A DNA stretch of 58,869 nt from Candidatus Yanofskybacteria bacterium RIFCSPLOWO2_02_FULL_44_18 (lineage in GTDB: Bacteria > Patescibacteriota > Minisyncoccia > 2-02-FULL-40-12 > GWA2-44-9). Below the pieces are notes generated by a model. That model ran no database searches. It was given only the letters and a program-made list of their open reading frames with translations, and was not told the origin of the DNA. Position 1 is the stretch's first letter. Every line of letters begins with the position of its first letter. The stretch covers positions 63,156 through 122,024 of the forward strand of contig MGKT01000002.1 of assembly GCA_001794755.1 (NCBI GenBank), written 5' to 3'. This document shows positions 39,018 to 48,046 of the stretch, piece after piece. A program made the translations under genes and the position numbers.

Positions 39018-40332
39018 TAACAATTTTCTTAGTAAACTTTATCTTTGACTTGAAGCATCCCATCAATTCACGTTTCTCCTCATTAGCGCCTTCTTTGAGA
39101 ATATATTTGGCATAAGTTTTTAAATCTATGTCTTTATGTTTTGTCTTCTTATCAGAAAATCCTAGAACTCCTTTTTGGAACTTATTAAATCTTTTAAGTT
39201 CATCCTCAAATTTAATCTGTATTCCGGAATTGTTAAAATCAATTTGGTCTAGGAGCTTAATTAGCTGATCTATCAAATCTTCTTCTCGCAGGTACTCGTT
39301 TTTACAATGTCTATCCTTAGATCTGCCACAGCCATAGTATATGTATTTAGCTGTAGTCCCATCCTTAAGCTGTTTATACTTCTCCTCGGCTGATATCATT
39401 GAGCTACATAAGCCGCAGACCATTAATTTGGTAAAGGCGAATTCATGGCTGGTCCTAATAATATTATCCCTTTTAAGCTGTTCTTGGACTTTATCAAATA
39501 GCTCTTTATCGATAACCGGTTCATGTTTACCCTGGTACCATTGATTACTCTTTTTAGGATATTCGAAGATTCCGTAATAGAAAGGATTTTGAAGCATCCT
39601 AAATATATTGCTTAGAGCCATATTATGGTTGCCCACCGATTTGAAGTTTAATTCAAACTTAAGCCAATGATGTATCTTTCTGCCCGACCATTTCTCATGA
39701 GCCATTTTCTCAAATATCTTTTTAACAATCGGCGATCGATCAGGATCTAGGATCACCTGGCACTTTTTGTCCATGTGCTTTTGATTTAAGTATCCTATTG
39801 GGGCCACTCCCGGCCAGAGGCCCATCTCAACTCTTGTCCGTAGTCCTCTCTTTACGTTAATACCCCGGTTATCGTTTTCTAATTTAGCTTGAGAGCCTAG
39901 TATCATAAGAAGGAACTTCTCATTTGGATTATTTGAGAATCTTTGACCATATGTTCTGATTTCTTTTAAGATCCCCGCATCCATAAGATCTACTATCTTT
40001 CCTAAGTCTCCTGCATTTCTAGATATACGATCTGGTGCCCAGGTTAATATGCCGTCAAACTTATTCTGCTGAATATCCAGTATTATCTCGTTGAAGATTG
40101 GTCTTTGGCCTGTTTCTTTAGCTGAATGAGACTCTCTTTTTACCGTAACGATCTCCAATTGCTCTCTTTCGGCCAAAAGGAGCATCTCCTTGATCTGACT
40201 ATCAATAGAGAGTATTTGTTTTTCTTCTGATTCTGATGATTTCCTGGCATAGAGGCAATACCTTACCTTTGCTGGTATTGCCTGTGGCTGGGTCCCTGAA
40301 AGCCCTTGGATATTGTGATTATTCATATACAC
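38989..40332 (-). CDS. large serine recombinase
   Basis: YARKSSESEEKQILSIDSQI, PDRISRNAGDL, recombinase domain, zinc ribbon CGLCSS..CGRSKDRHC. Confidence 0.93.
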   Translation of the reverse strand: MYMNNHNIQGLSGTQPQAIPAKVRYCLYARKSSESEEKQILSIDSQIKEMLLLAEREQLEIVTVKRESHSAKETGQRPIFNEIILDIQQNKFDGILTWAPDRISRNAGDLGKIVDLMDAGILKEIRTYGQRFSNNPNEKFLLMILGSQAKLENDNRGINVKRGLRTRVEMGLWPGVAPIGYLNQKHMDKKCQVILDPDRSPIVKKIFEKMAHEKWSGRKIHHWLKFELNFKSVGNHNMALSNIFRMLQNPFYYGIFEYPKKSNQWYQGKHEPVIDKELFDKVQEQLKRDNIIRTSHEFAFTKLMVCGLCSSMISAEEKYKQLKDGTTAKYIYYGCGRSKDRHCKNEYLREEDLIDQLIKLLDQIDFNNSGIQIKFEDELKRFNKFQKGVLGFSDKKTKHKDIDLKTYAKYILKEGANEEKRELMGCFKSKIKFTKKIVTIDPASQIG

Positions 40333-40442
40333 AAGGGATGACGTAATCCCCTAAAGGAGTCCAGAGCGTCCCAGTTGGTAAGTTAAAATTGGATTAATAG
40401 CCTTCTTTTTGTTAGAATTTTCTAACAACCTAATGACCTAAA

Positions 40443-40570
40443 CCCGGTGACTTCATTGGGCATGGCACAAAACCACCTGCATACCAAACTTGTCGTTTGG
40501 CTTCCACGCATGTGGTTATAGAGGAAACTCTATAAAAGAGCTTATGCTCTAAGCCAGGCGACTTTTTTTA
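40443..40570 (+). ncRNA. structured RNA copy A, left of DGR
   Basis: four hairpins matching copy B with compensatory changes: CCAAAC/GTTTGG, TTATAGAG-GAAA-CTCTATAA, AGAGC/GCTCT; ends in T7. Confidence 0.75.
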
Positions 40571-41620
40571 TTGTTTGTTTAGCCGAAAGAAGATCTGGTT
40601 TTCAAGGTCTTGTTGAAGAATAAAAGAATTACTATGGCTTAAGATCCCCAGATAAGAATGGATGGTATGGTCAAGTGAGTCATAAGACAATGATCCTTGA
40701 TTATACGATTTAATTTTTTCGTAAATCTTGGCAAAAATTCTTTTCTCGGTTTTTATCCTTGGCAGTATGAAGTGTGGGAAACAAACATATCCAAGGAAAT
40801 CAACGCCTTGGCTTAATTTTCGAACCGTAATTTTATTGGGATGTAATTCAAGTTTCAACCTATCTTTCAGAAAATCTTTTATTAAATCCTGGATTTCAAA
40901 ACAATGCTCTCTTTGAGGATGAAGTATCACAAAATCATCGGCGTAACGAATGTAATGTTTTTCGTGAAGTTCGTGCTTCATAAACTGGTCGAGCTCATTG
41001 AGATAAATATTGGCAAAAAGTTGCGAGGTCAGGTTGCCTATCGGCAATCCCTTAGGCTCACTGGGATCTACTGTACGATCCGAACTAAAACTAGATATAA
41101 CTTCCTCAAGAAGTCGTCGAGTGTGTATGCTCCTAATACGTCCGAAAATTATATCTATGAGAATTTTTTGATCAACACTTGCAAAAAACTTTCTGATATC
41201 ACATTTCAAAATCCAACATGGCTGAGTATTGTTTTTGCTGACTATTCTTGCGTATCGGATAAGTTGTTCCACACCACGATGAGTTCCTTTATCTTTTCGA
41301 CACGAATAGGAATCATGGATAAAAGTTTTATCAAAGATTGGATTAACATGCTTAACGATGGCGTGATGGAGTACACGATCTCTAACCAGGGCTTTGTGGA
41401 TGTGGCGTAGTTTTGGGTCTTGCACGAAAAATGATGTATATCCGGAATGCTTGTAAGTTTTATCGGCCAGCTCTTGATGAAGCTCCCAAAGATTATCTTC
41501 TAAATTGCGTTCAAACTCTATAGTATCCAGCCGGTCCTTTTTGCCAATTCTAAATTCTTTCCAAGAGGTGATTAAATTATCGATCTTAACTATTTCGTCA
41601 AAAAGATTATGAACAACCAT
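40568..41620 (-). CDS. DGR-type reverse transcriptase
   Basis: GLPIGNLTSQLFANIYLNELD (DGR-like xGxxxSQ), YIRYADDFVIL catalytic motif; start MVVHNL at 41620 within ORF 40568..41701. Confidence 0.93.
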   Translation of the reverse strand: MVVHNLFDEIVKIDNLITSWKEFRIGKKDRLDTIEFERNLEDNLWELHQELADKTYKHSGYTSFFVQDPKLRHIHKALVRDRVLHHAIVKHVNPIFDKTFIHDSYSCRKDKGTHRGVEQLIRYARIVSKNNTQPCWILKCDIRKFFASVDQKILIDIIFGRIRSIHTRRLLEEVISSFSSDRTVDPSEPKGLPIGNLTSQLFANIYLNELDQFMKHELHEKHYIRYADDFVILHPQREHCFEIQDLIKDFLKDRLKLELHPNKITVRKLSQGVDFLGYVCFPHFILPRIKTEKRIFAKIYEKIKSYNQGSLSYDSLDHTIHSYLGILSHSNSFILQQDLENQIFFRLNKQ

Positions 41621-41989
41621 AAAAATACTGGACAGTTTAATTTGGAAACTCCGATCTTCAAAAAGACATACGACTTTTTGAAAGAATTCTACATTTTTCA
41701 ATTAGACTTTCCAAAGAAAGATCGCTACAGCCTGGGACAACGATGTGAGACTTATCTGCTCGGCGTACTTGAGGGTATCATGCTTGCCAGCCAGACGAGT
41801 AAAGATAGGAAATATCTTATTCTTCAGCAGGCCAGTGGCAAGTTAGATATGCTTAAGGTTTTCGTGAGATTAGCCGGGGACATCAAGATTCTCAGCGATA
41901 GCCGATACATAAAGTGTCAGAATCAAATTCAAGAAATCGGTAAGATGCTGGGTGGCTGGATGAAGTCTACCCACGAAGATCAGTTTTAA
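41609..41989 (+). CDS. avd: DGR accessory protein Avd-like (four-helix bundle)
   Basis: 126 aa, basic helical protein next to DGR RT and TR (KTYDFLKEFYIFQLDFPKKDRYSLGQRCETYLLGVLEGI). Confidence 0.8.
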   Translation: MNNHKNTGQFNLETPIFKKTYDFLKEFYIFQLDFPKKDRYSLGQRCETYLLGVLEGIMLASQTSKDRKYLILQQASGKLDMLKVFVRLAGDIKILSDSRYIKCQNQIQEIGKMLGGWMKSTHEDQF

Positions 41990-42028
41990 CTATCAGGCCT
42001 TCTCTAAGAGAAGGCCTGATAGTTAAAA
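41984..42028. promoter_or_regulatory. 21-bp perfect hairpin beside TR
   Basis: TTTTAACTATCAGGCCTTCTC-taa-GAGAAGGCCTGATAGTTAAAA; contains avd stop codon. Confidence 0.9.
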
Positions 42029-42041
42029 AACGACGATACTG

Positions 42042-42158
42042 CCGAGAGGGGCAGACACCGAGATTCGAATTCGCATTGTCGCGGGAATCGTTGTTCACGT
42101 TGAGACCGTCCGAGTCGAAGTTGCCAACGTTGACGGAGTTACCGTCGGAAGACTGCAC
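42042..42158 (-). repeat. DGR template repeat (TR)
   Basis: minus strand reads QSSDGNSVNVGNFDSDGLNVNNDSRDNANSNLGVCPSR with AAC/AAT at variable positions. Confidence 0.97.
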
Positions 42159-42539
42159 CGATATGTTTTATTCCCTCCATGAGCGCTCCATAGCCACTGG
42201 GGATTATCAAAAGATTCTCCCCTGAATTTTACCTGGTAGCAGTCCTTTGATTTACGCAGGACATCTACGCTGAAATAAAACACGTAGTTTCGTAGTTTTT
42301 ACTACTTTCCGGCCACGCCACTTCTTATAGCCAGGGCCATAAGAACTCCGGTGGATATCAAAAAGAGGAGGTTCGTAAGATTAAACTAGCCTGAGCCGAG
42401 CTTAATCTCTATTAACAAAGCTCAGTAATATTGTTGCATAAAATACCCGGTTATAAAAGGACTGGTAAAATTCTATTTTTGACTGTATATTTATGTAATA
42501 AAGTTCCGACTACACCACTTGTGGTGAGTTTATTGAACC

Positions 42540-43367
42540 ATGCCATTTGAAGCCTACAAAATCTACGAAGAATACGAGCCGGATAAGTTCAAAAACTCGA
42601 CTCAGAAAAAAGTTGAGCAGGCTTTAGATACCGCTAAAAAAGAAGGGCTAGTACCCGAGGCTAAAGAAACCAATATCGAATTCGATGAAGCTCGAGAAAT
42701 ATTTGGCAAAGACTTCTTGGGGCCAGAAGCAATTCAAACCACTTTCGGCGTTGAATTAACCCCAGACGAACTCAAAGAAGTAGAAGATATTCCTTTTACC
42801 AGAGAAGAGCTGGAACAAGCCAAGCAATTGGGTATGATGTTGGTTCTAAGAGTGCCCAGACTCGGTGAAGGCAAAACAGAGCGTCCTCTAACAATTGATT
42901 CTGCCAGAGAACTATTTAACAAGGGCGATTCCCTTGGCGATCCTAAGAAAAAGAAACAAAAAGTATTTTATGGCAAAAAGGGCGAGAGCTGGTATGATAA
43001 TGAAAAATTTGCGACCCAAGACACTCCTAAGCTTGGTTGGGGTTTAGTTATGAAATCGGTATTACCTGATTCACTAAGTAAAAACTGGAACCAGCAAGAG
43101 GAAGTTCTTAAGAAATGGGCAAAGGATAACAACATAAACCCCAGTCTTGTTAAGAGAAGGACACCCGTAGAAATTGCCTACGATACCCTGATATATTACG
43201 GTGAGAATAAGGAGTCATTGTTAGAGAATAGGTACGACTGGTCCGGCGTGCAGTCTTCCGACGGTGGCTCCGTCTACGTTGGCGGCTTCGACTCGGTCGG
43301 TCTCGGCGTGCGCTTCGATTCCCGCGACGGTGCGAGTTCGTATCTCGGTGTCTGCCCCTCTCGGTAG
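42540..43367 (+). CDS. DGR target protein T1
   Basis: 275 aa, VR at C-terminus; paralogous to T2 and T3. Confidence 0.95.
   Translation: MPFEAYKIYEEYEPDKFKNSTQKKVEQALDTAKKEGLVPEAKETNIEFDEAREIFGKDFLGPEAIQTTFGVELTPDELKEVEDIPFTREELEQAKQLGMMLVLRVPRLGEGKTERPLTIDSARELFNKGDSLGDPKKKKQKVFYGKKGESWYDNEKFATQDTPKLGWGLVMKSVLPDSLSKNWNQQEEVLKKWAKDNNINPSLVKRRTPVEIAYDTLIYYGENKESLLENRYDWSGVQSSDGGSVYVGGFDSVGLGVRFDSRDGASSYLGVCPSR
43251..43364 (+). repeat. variable repeat VR1
   Basis: 114-nt match to TR; 16 differences, all at TR adenines. Confidence 0.97.
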
Positions 43368-43476
43368 TTTCGAGATACTTGGGCACTTGGATTCCTTGAT
43401 TCTTATTGGTTTCCTTGGGTATTCGAAAATTTTTTGAGGGCTGGTAAAATACCATTTTTAATTGTAATATCCATAT

Positions 43477-45150
43477 ATGTCTAAAGAGCAAATCCCACAT
43501 ATTCCCAATGTTCTAACTACTCCGGAAAGGGTAATGGAGGAACATGGGCTAGATGAGTCAAAAGAGAAGGTAAAACTTTCTCCGGAACAGGTTGAAACTA
43601 ATGTTAATGAGCTAACGGAGCTTTCTGCTTCTCGTGCCGAAGCTTCTAAGCATGTTCGTGAGTCATATGGCGGTTTAACCAAATCTGAACGGGAAGAACT
43701 TAAAGAAAAAGGAGAAGGTGCCGTGGTGGCCCAGCTCGATGCATTAAATATTGATCCAGAATTAGCCGAGTTTTCTGAGGGAGTTTTGGCTGACTATGAT
43801 AAGAGGATTCAAGAATTGGGTAGTAACCCGAAAGTTCTAGAGGAATATAAGAAAAGATTCGAGAAACTTAAAGGAACCTTAGGTAATGTCGTGGCGTATG
43901 AGCATATTCAAGGTGAGCTAGATGCTGTTACTAAGAGCGAGCAAAAACTCCGATTGTTATATGAAAAAGTCGGCCGTGCACCTGGTCCGATTGAGAAGAA
44001 AAAACTAGCTGAACTAACAGAACACAAAAATACTCTTCAAGAACAATTAAATAAGTTTGAATTAGATCCGGCTTCTGTCGGCATGCTACGGCGTAGAGAA
44101 GTCAGAAAAATGCAACAAGATCTTGAACGATATAGTTTTGCCGAAACAGAGTCCCGAACCGAACTAATCAGAGAAGTTTTGCCCGACCTCATGCAGGGCG
44201 CCCCGATTCTTTTTCAAGGTGAAACTGGTTCCGGTAAATCTCAACTAGCAAAATATATTTCCGAACGATATCTGGGCAAAGAACCGGTTATTATTTCGGT
44301 CAGTGAACAGATCAAGGAATCACAGATTATGGGTACCCGCGGATTAGAAAACGGAGAGACTGTCTTCAACTATTCTGAGTTTATCAAAGCTCAACAAGAT
44401 GGACGACCGGTAGTACTTGATGAGGTGAATCTTATGCCTCACGAATTCTCCGGTCTTTTGCACGATCTTTTGCAGAAAAGAGTCGGCGATGTCTGGACTC
44501 ACCCTGTTACAGGAGAAGCAATCAAAATTACCGCCCCTATCATGGCTACTGCCAACCTTAAGTCAGAACGCTACAAACAGCGTTATGAGTTAGACGTGGC
44601 AACTCTCCGAAGATTCATCGGCGGAGCCGGAGCAAGAGAAATCCATTATTTGGACTTAGGCGAGAAAGACAAGGAAGGTAATTATATCGCTCCCGAAACA
44701 TTAAAAATCCTAGCTTCAGTAATAGCCGATAGAAATGGCAATATTTCTTGGAGCGTCGGGGAAGCTCCACAGAAAATGGAACAGCTCAAAAGATTCGTTC
44801 AGGCTTGCCGTAAAATTCAAGAAGATTTTACCTTGAGTGTTCGGGAAGGTGCTGAAGAATCGTTAGCCAAAAGTGACCGCCTAGCTTTTAGAGAGTTGGT
44901 CATCACTCTTAAGGATCAAATTGAGATTATGAAGGCCTGGAAAGCGTCTGGTTTTCAAGAACCTTTAGACCAAATCGTCTTGAAGGAATTCTTCCGAAAA
45001 GCTGAAATAAGCGGACGGGCAGCCAAAGACAGAGAGAATATGGTCAAGGTATTCATGGCTAATAAGTTTTTCCAAGACACTAAACCTGAAGATTTTAATA
45101 TCCAAGGCCTTTCGGCTAAAACAGTTCGCCAATGGCAAGGAAAAGAATAA
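43477..45150 (+). CDS. MoxR-like AAA+ ATPase with N-terminal coiled-coil region
   Basis: FQGETGSGKSQLAKYI Walker A, PVVLDEVN Walker B. Confidence 0.88.
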   Translation: MSKEQIPHIPNVLTTPERVMEEHGLDESKEKVKLSPEQVETNVNELTELSASRAEASKHVRESYGGLTKSEREELKEKGEGAVVAQLDALNIDPELAEFSEGVLADYDKRIQELGSNPKVLEEYKKRFEKLKGTLGNVVAYEHIQGELDAVTKSEQKLRLLYEKVGRAPGPIEKKKLAELTEHKNTLQEQLNKFELDPASVGMLRRREVRKMQQDLERYSFAETESRTELIREVLPDLMQGAPILFQGETGSGKSQLAKYISERYLGKEPVIISVSEQIKESQIMGTRGLENGETVFNYSEFIKAQQDGRPVVLDEVNLMPHEFSGLLHDLLQKRVGDVWTHPVTGEAIKITAPIMATANLKSERYKQRYELDVATLRRFIGGAGAREIHYLDLGEKDKEGNYIAPETLKILASVIADRNGNISWSVGEAPQKMEQLKRFVQACRKIQEDFTLSVREGAEESLAKSDRLAFRELVITLKDQIEIMKAWKASGFQEPLDQIVLKEFFRKAEISGRAAKDRENMVKVFMANKFFQDTKPEDFNIQGLSAKTVRQWQGKE

Positions 45151-45969
45151 ATGCCATTTGAAGCCTACAAAATATACGAAGAATACGAGCCAGATAAGTT
45201 TAAGACCACTACTCAAAAGAAAGTTGAGCAAGCTCTCGATACTGCTAAGAAAGAAGGGCTAGTTCCCGAGGCAAAAGAGGCCCACGTTGAATTTGAAGAA
45301 GCCAAAGAAATATTTGGAGCAGATTTTCTCGGTCCCGAATCTGTCGGGACAACATTTGGCGTTGAATTTTCTCAAGAAGAACTTAATCAGATAGAAAATA
45401 TCCCATTTACTCGTGAAGAATTAGAAAAAGCCAAAGAGCTTGGAATGATGCTGGTCTTACGCGTGCCAAGAGTTGGCAAGGATAAAACCGCCAAGCCACT
45501 TACGATCAAGCAAATGAGAGGCGTATTCAAGGGAGAAGATAAGCTCGGTGATCCTAAAAAGAAAAAATCTCAAATCTTCTACGATCAGGATTGGTATAAC
45601 AAAGAAGAATTCGCCACCAAAGACACGCCATCTCTTGGTTGGGGTCTTGTTATGAAGAAAATACTAGAAGAATCAAGAAGTAAAAACTGGGATCAGCAAC
45701 AAGAAGTACTTAAAAAGTGGGCAGAGGAAAACGGCATTGACTCCACTTCAATTAAACGCCGAACTCCGGTTGAGATAGCTTATGATACGCTTCTTTATTA
45801 TGGCGCGAATAAAGAGTCCTTGTTATCAGATACTTGGGATTGGACTGGCGTGCAGTCTTCCGACGGTCACTCCGTCTACGTTGGCTTCTTCGGCTCGGTC
45901 GGTCTCGTCGTGTACAGCGGTTCCCGCGGCGGTGCGTATTCGAGTCTCGGTGTCTGCCCCTCTCGGTAG
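45151..45969 (+). CDS. DGR target protein T2
   Basis: 272 aa, begins immediately after AAA+ stop; VR at C-terminus. Confidence 0.95.
   Translation: MPFEAYKIYEEYEPDKFKTTTQKKVEQALDTAKKEGLVPEAKEAHVEFEEAKEIFGADFLGPESVGTTFGVEFSQEELNQIENIPFTREELEKAKELGMMLVLRVPRVGKDKTAKPLTIKQMRGVFKGEDKLGDPKKKKSQIFYDQDWYNKEEFATKDTPSLGWGLVMKKILEESRSKNWDQQQEVLKKWAEENGIDSTSIKRRTPVEIAYDTLLYYGANKESLLSDTWDWTGVQSSDGHSVYVGFFGSVGLVVYSGSRGGAYSSLGVCPSR
45853..45966 (+). repeat. variable repeat VR2
   Basis: 114-nt match to TR; 16 differences, all at TR adenines. Confidence 0.97.
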
Positions 45970-46056
45970 TTTCGTAGGGTACTTGGGAGCTTGGACTCCT
46001 TGATTCTTATTGGTTCCCTTGGGTATTCGAAAAAAATTTTATATAACCACATCTAA

Positions 46057-48045
46057 ATGCCAGAATCATTTCCCATAAATAGAATAGAAGCTCCTCAAGA
46101 CGAACCTAAGCCAGAGGTTCCAAAACAGGAAAACGAGATTGACGCTCAAGCAGTTGAGGAATTTTTAAATAAGGAAACCGAAATATTAGGAGCCTATGGA
46201 TTGCGAGGCGATATTACCTTAGAACGAGGTAACGGTGGCTGGGCATTTGATTTTCAAAACAGAAAACTCATCTATGATCCAAAATTCTTCATAGAACGTG
46301 GCTATAGCCTCCAGGAAACTCTCTTTGCCACCACTCATGAACTCATGGCTCACTACGGTGAGCTAATGCGTGATCCGGAGCTTGTTTTAAAGGAAGCCAA
46401 ACGATATAGCGCCAAAGGCCACCTTCATCTTTTATACAATATCTTTGAAGATGTGCTGGGTAACAGACGTATAGTTGCCGAGCTACCGTTCTTAGAAGAA
46501 ACCCGGGAGCAACTTTACCGAGAAAAGATGTTTCCACCGACTGACTACACCGACAAATCTTCCCACGTTCAATTTACTTACGGCTTTATCCGCCAGATGA
46601 TGGTGCCCGGTGAAGCGGTACAGCTTGGTCCAGAAGCTCAGACCGCTTTGGATAAATTAAGAAGCTTTGGCTCAGATAAAATAGATATTCTCGATCTGGT
46701 CACTACTCCAACTATTGATCCTAAAGATCGCTTTCGAATCATGCGGACAATTGTTGAACCTATTTATCGAGAACTTTATGAAAAAGATTTGGAAGAAGAG
46801 AAGAAAAGTGGCAAGAGCAAGGATCAGGGCGAAGGATCACCCACAGACACTAAAGTTTCTGACAAACCGCAACAAGGCCAAGGTTCAGGTCAAGAGAAGA
46901 AAAAATGGTGGCAAAGAAAAAAGGAAGAACCTCAAGAAGGAAAAGGTAAAGAGCAACAACCTGGTAAGGGCGGAGATAAGAAATCCAGCGAGCGAGCCGC
47001 TAGAGAAGCGGCTGAAAAGAAGTTTAAGAAAGAATATAAGACCTATCACGATGGTCATCCCGAACCCATAACACATGCAGAAGAAAAACAAATCAAGAAG
47101 TTGATGGAAGAAATAGTCGCTAAAAAGGGCGGACAACCTACTCTTGAACAAAACATTCTTGAGGAATGGGCCCGTGAGCATGGAGTCAGCGCTGAGGATG
47201 TTCTCGGCTATCGCAAAGAGTATGAAGAGATTGCTCCCCTGGTGGCCGAGCTAAGAGAAGTTTTTAAAAAGATAATTGCTAGACGGTTAAAAGAACGCTG
47301 GCAATTTTCGCCTCAGCTTAAAACAGAAGGTGAGGAGCTAGCCGAGGATACATTAGTCGACTCTTCAATTGAATCACGAGCTGGAGGCCAACCGAGAGCG
47401 TTTAGAGAGATTGAAAGGCACAAGAGAGAACAGGAAGGCTATGGCATGCTGGATATGTCTTTGGTTAATGATTTATCCGGCTCGATGAATGAGGGTGGCA
47501 AACTTGAAATGGACCGTAAGAGTAAGCTGTTATTCTTAGAGTCTCTGGCTGATTTTCAAAAAGAAATAGAAGAAGCTGAATTTGAAAGTGGTGTTTCATT
47601 AGGCCTGCAAGTTAGAACCGAAACCAGAGCGTTTGGTGACTTTGGAGATGTAGAATTAAAATCGTTATCACCCGATTTATCGGAGAAAGACAGGATTGGG
47701 ATTTGGAAAAAAATGCATAAAGCCGGTGGCGGTACGCCAGATTATCTTTCTCTTGAAGAAGTTCTTAATTCAATAACTCCAGAACAAGAAAAGGAGTTAA
47801 GAGATAAGTCAAGAAGAAAAGTTATCGTCGTACTTTCTGATGGTGAGAGTCAAGATTCAGGCAAAGTTCAAGCTGTTTTACTCCAGCTAAGAAATAGAGG
47901 GGTTATATGTTTAGGATTGGGCATGACTGAATCAGGTCAAGCCGTCAAAGAAACATACAAGCCGGATGCCGAAGTAATAACAGATATCAAAGAGTTGCCA
48001 CAAGCAGTTCAAAAAGTTATTCTAAAATATACTCAAGATCTATAA
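46057..48045 (+). CDS. zincin-like + vWA domain protein
   Basis: ATTHELMAHYGE (HExxxH-like), low-complexity charged linker, MIDAS NDLSGSM. Confidence 0.85.
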   Translation: MPESFPINRIEAPQDEPKPEVPKQENEIDAQAVEEFLNKETEILGAYGLRGDITLERGNGGWAFDFQNRKLIYDPKFFIERGYSLQETLFATTHELMAHYGELMRDPELVLKEAKRYSAKGHLHLLYNIFEDVLGNRRIVAELPFLEETREQLYREKMFPPTDYTDKSSHVQFTYGFIRQMMVPGEAVQLGPEAQTALDKLRSFGSDKIDILDLVTTPTIDPKDRFRIMRTIVEPIYRELYEKDLEEEKKSGKSKDQGEGSPTDTKVSDKPQQGQGSGQEKKKWWQRKKEEPQEGKGKEQQPGKGGDKKSSERAAREAAEKKFKKEYKTYHDGHPEPITHAEEKQIKKLMEEIVAKKGGQPTLEQNILEEWAREHGVSAEDVLGYRKEYEEIAPLVAELREVFKKIIARRLKERWQFSPQLKTEGEELAEDTLVDSSIESRAGGQPRAFREIERHKREQEGYGMLDMSLVNDLSGSMNEGGKLEMDRKSKLLFLESLADFQKEIEEAEFESGVSLGLQVRTETRAFGDFGDVELKSLSPDLSEKDRIGIWKKMHKAGGGTPDYLSLEEVLNSITPEQEKELRDKSRRKVIVVLSDGESQDSGKVQAVLLQLRNRGVICLGLGMTESGQAVKETYKPDAEVITDIKELPQAVQKVILKYTQDL

Positions 48046-48046
48046 T

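Noticed and set aside
40568-41620. RT as group II intron maturase or retron RT
   Set aside because: No intron domain V/VI or maturase domain seen; RT motif xGNLTSQ plus TR/VR and Avd fit a DGR.
41967-42158. Minus-strand ORF containing the TR peptide
   Set aside because: This is the template read in the VR frame; it runs on through the hairpin and avd antisense, so not a real CDS.
42095-42283. Minus-strand ORF MFYFSVDVLRKSKD... running into the TR
   Set aside because: Out of frame with the VR reading frame and no target-gene homology; TR leader, not a gene.
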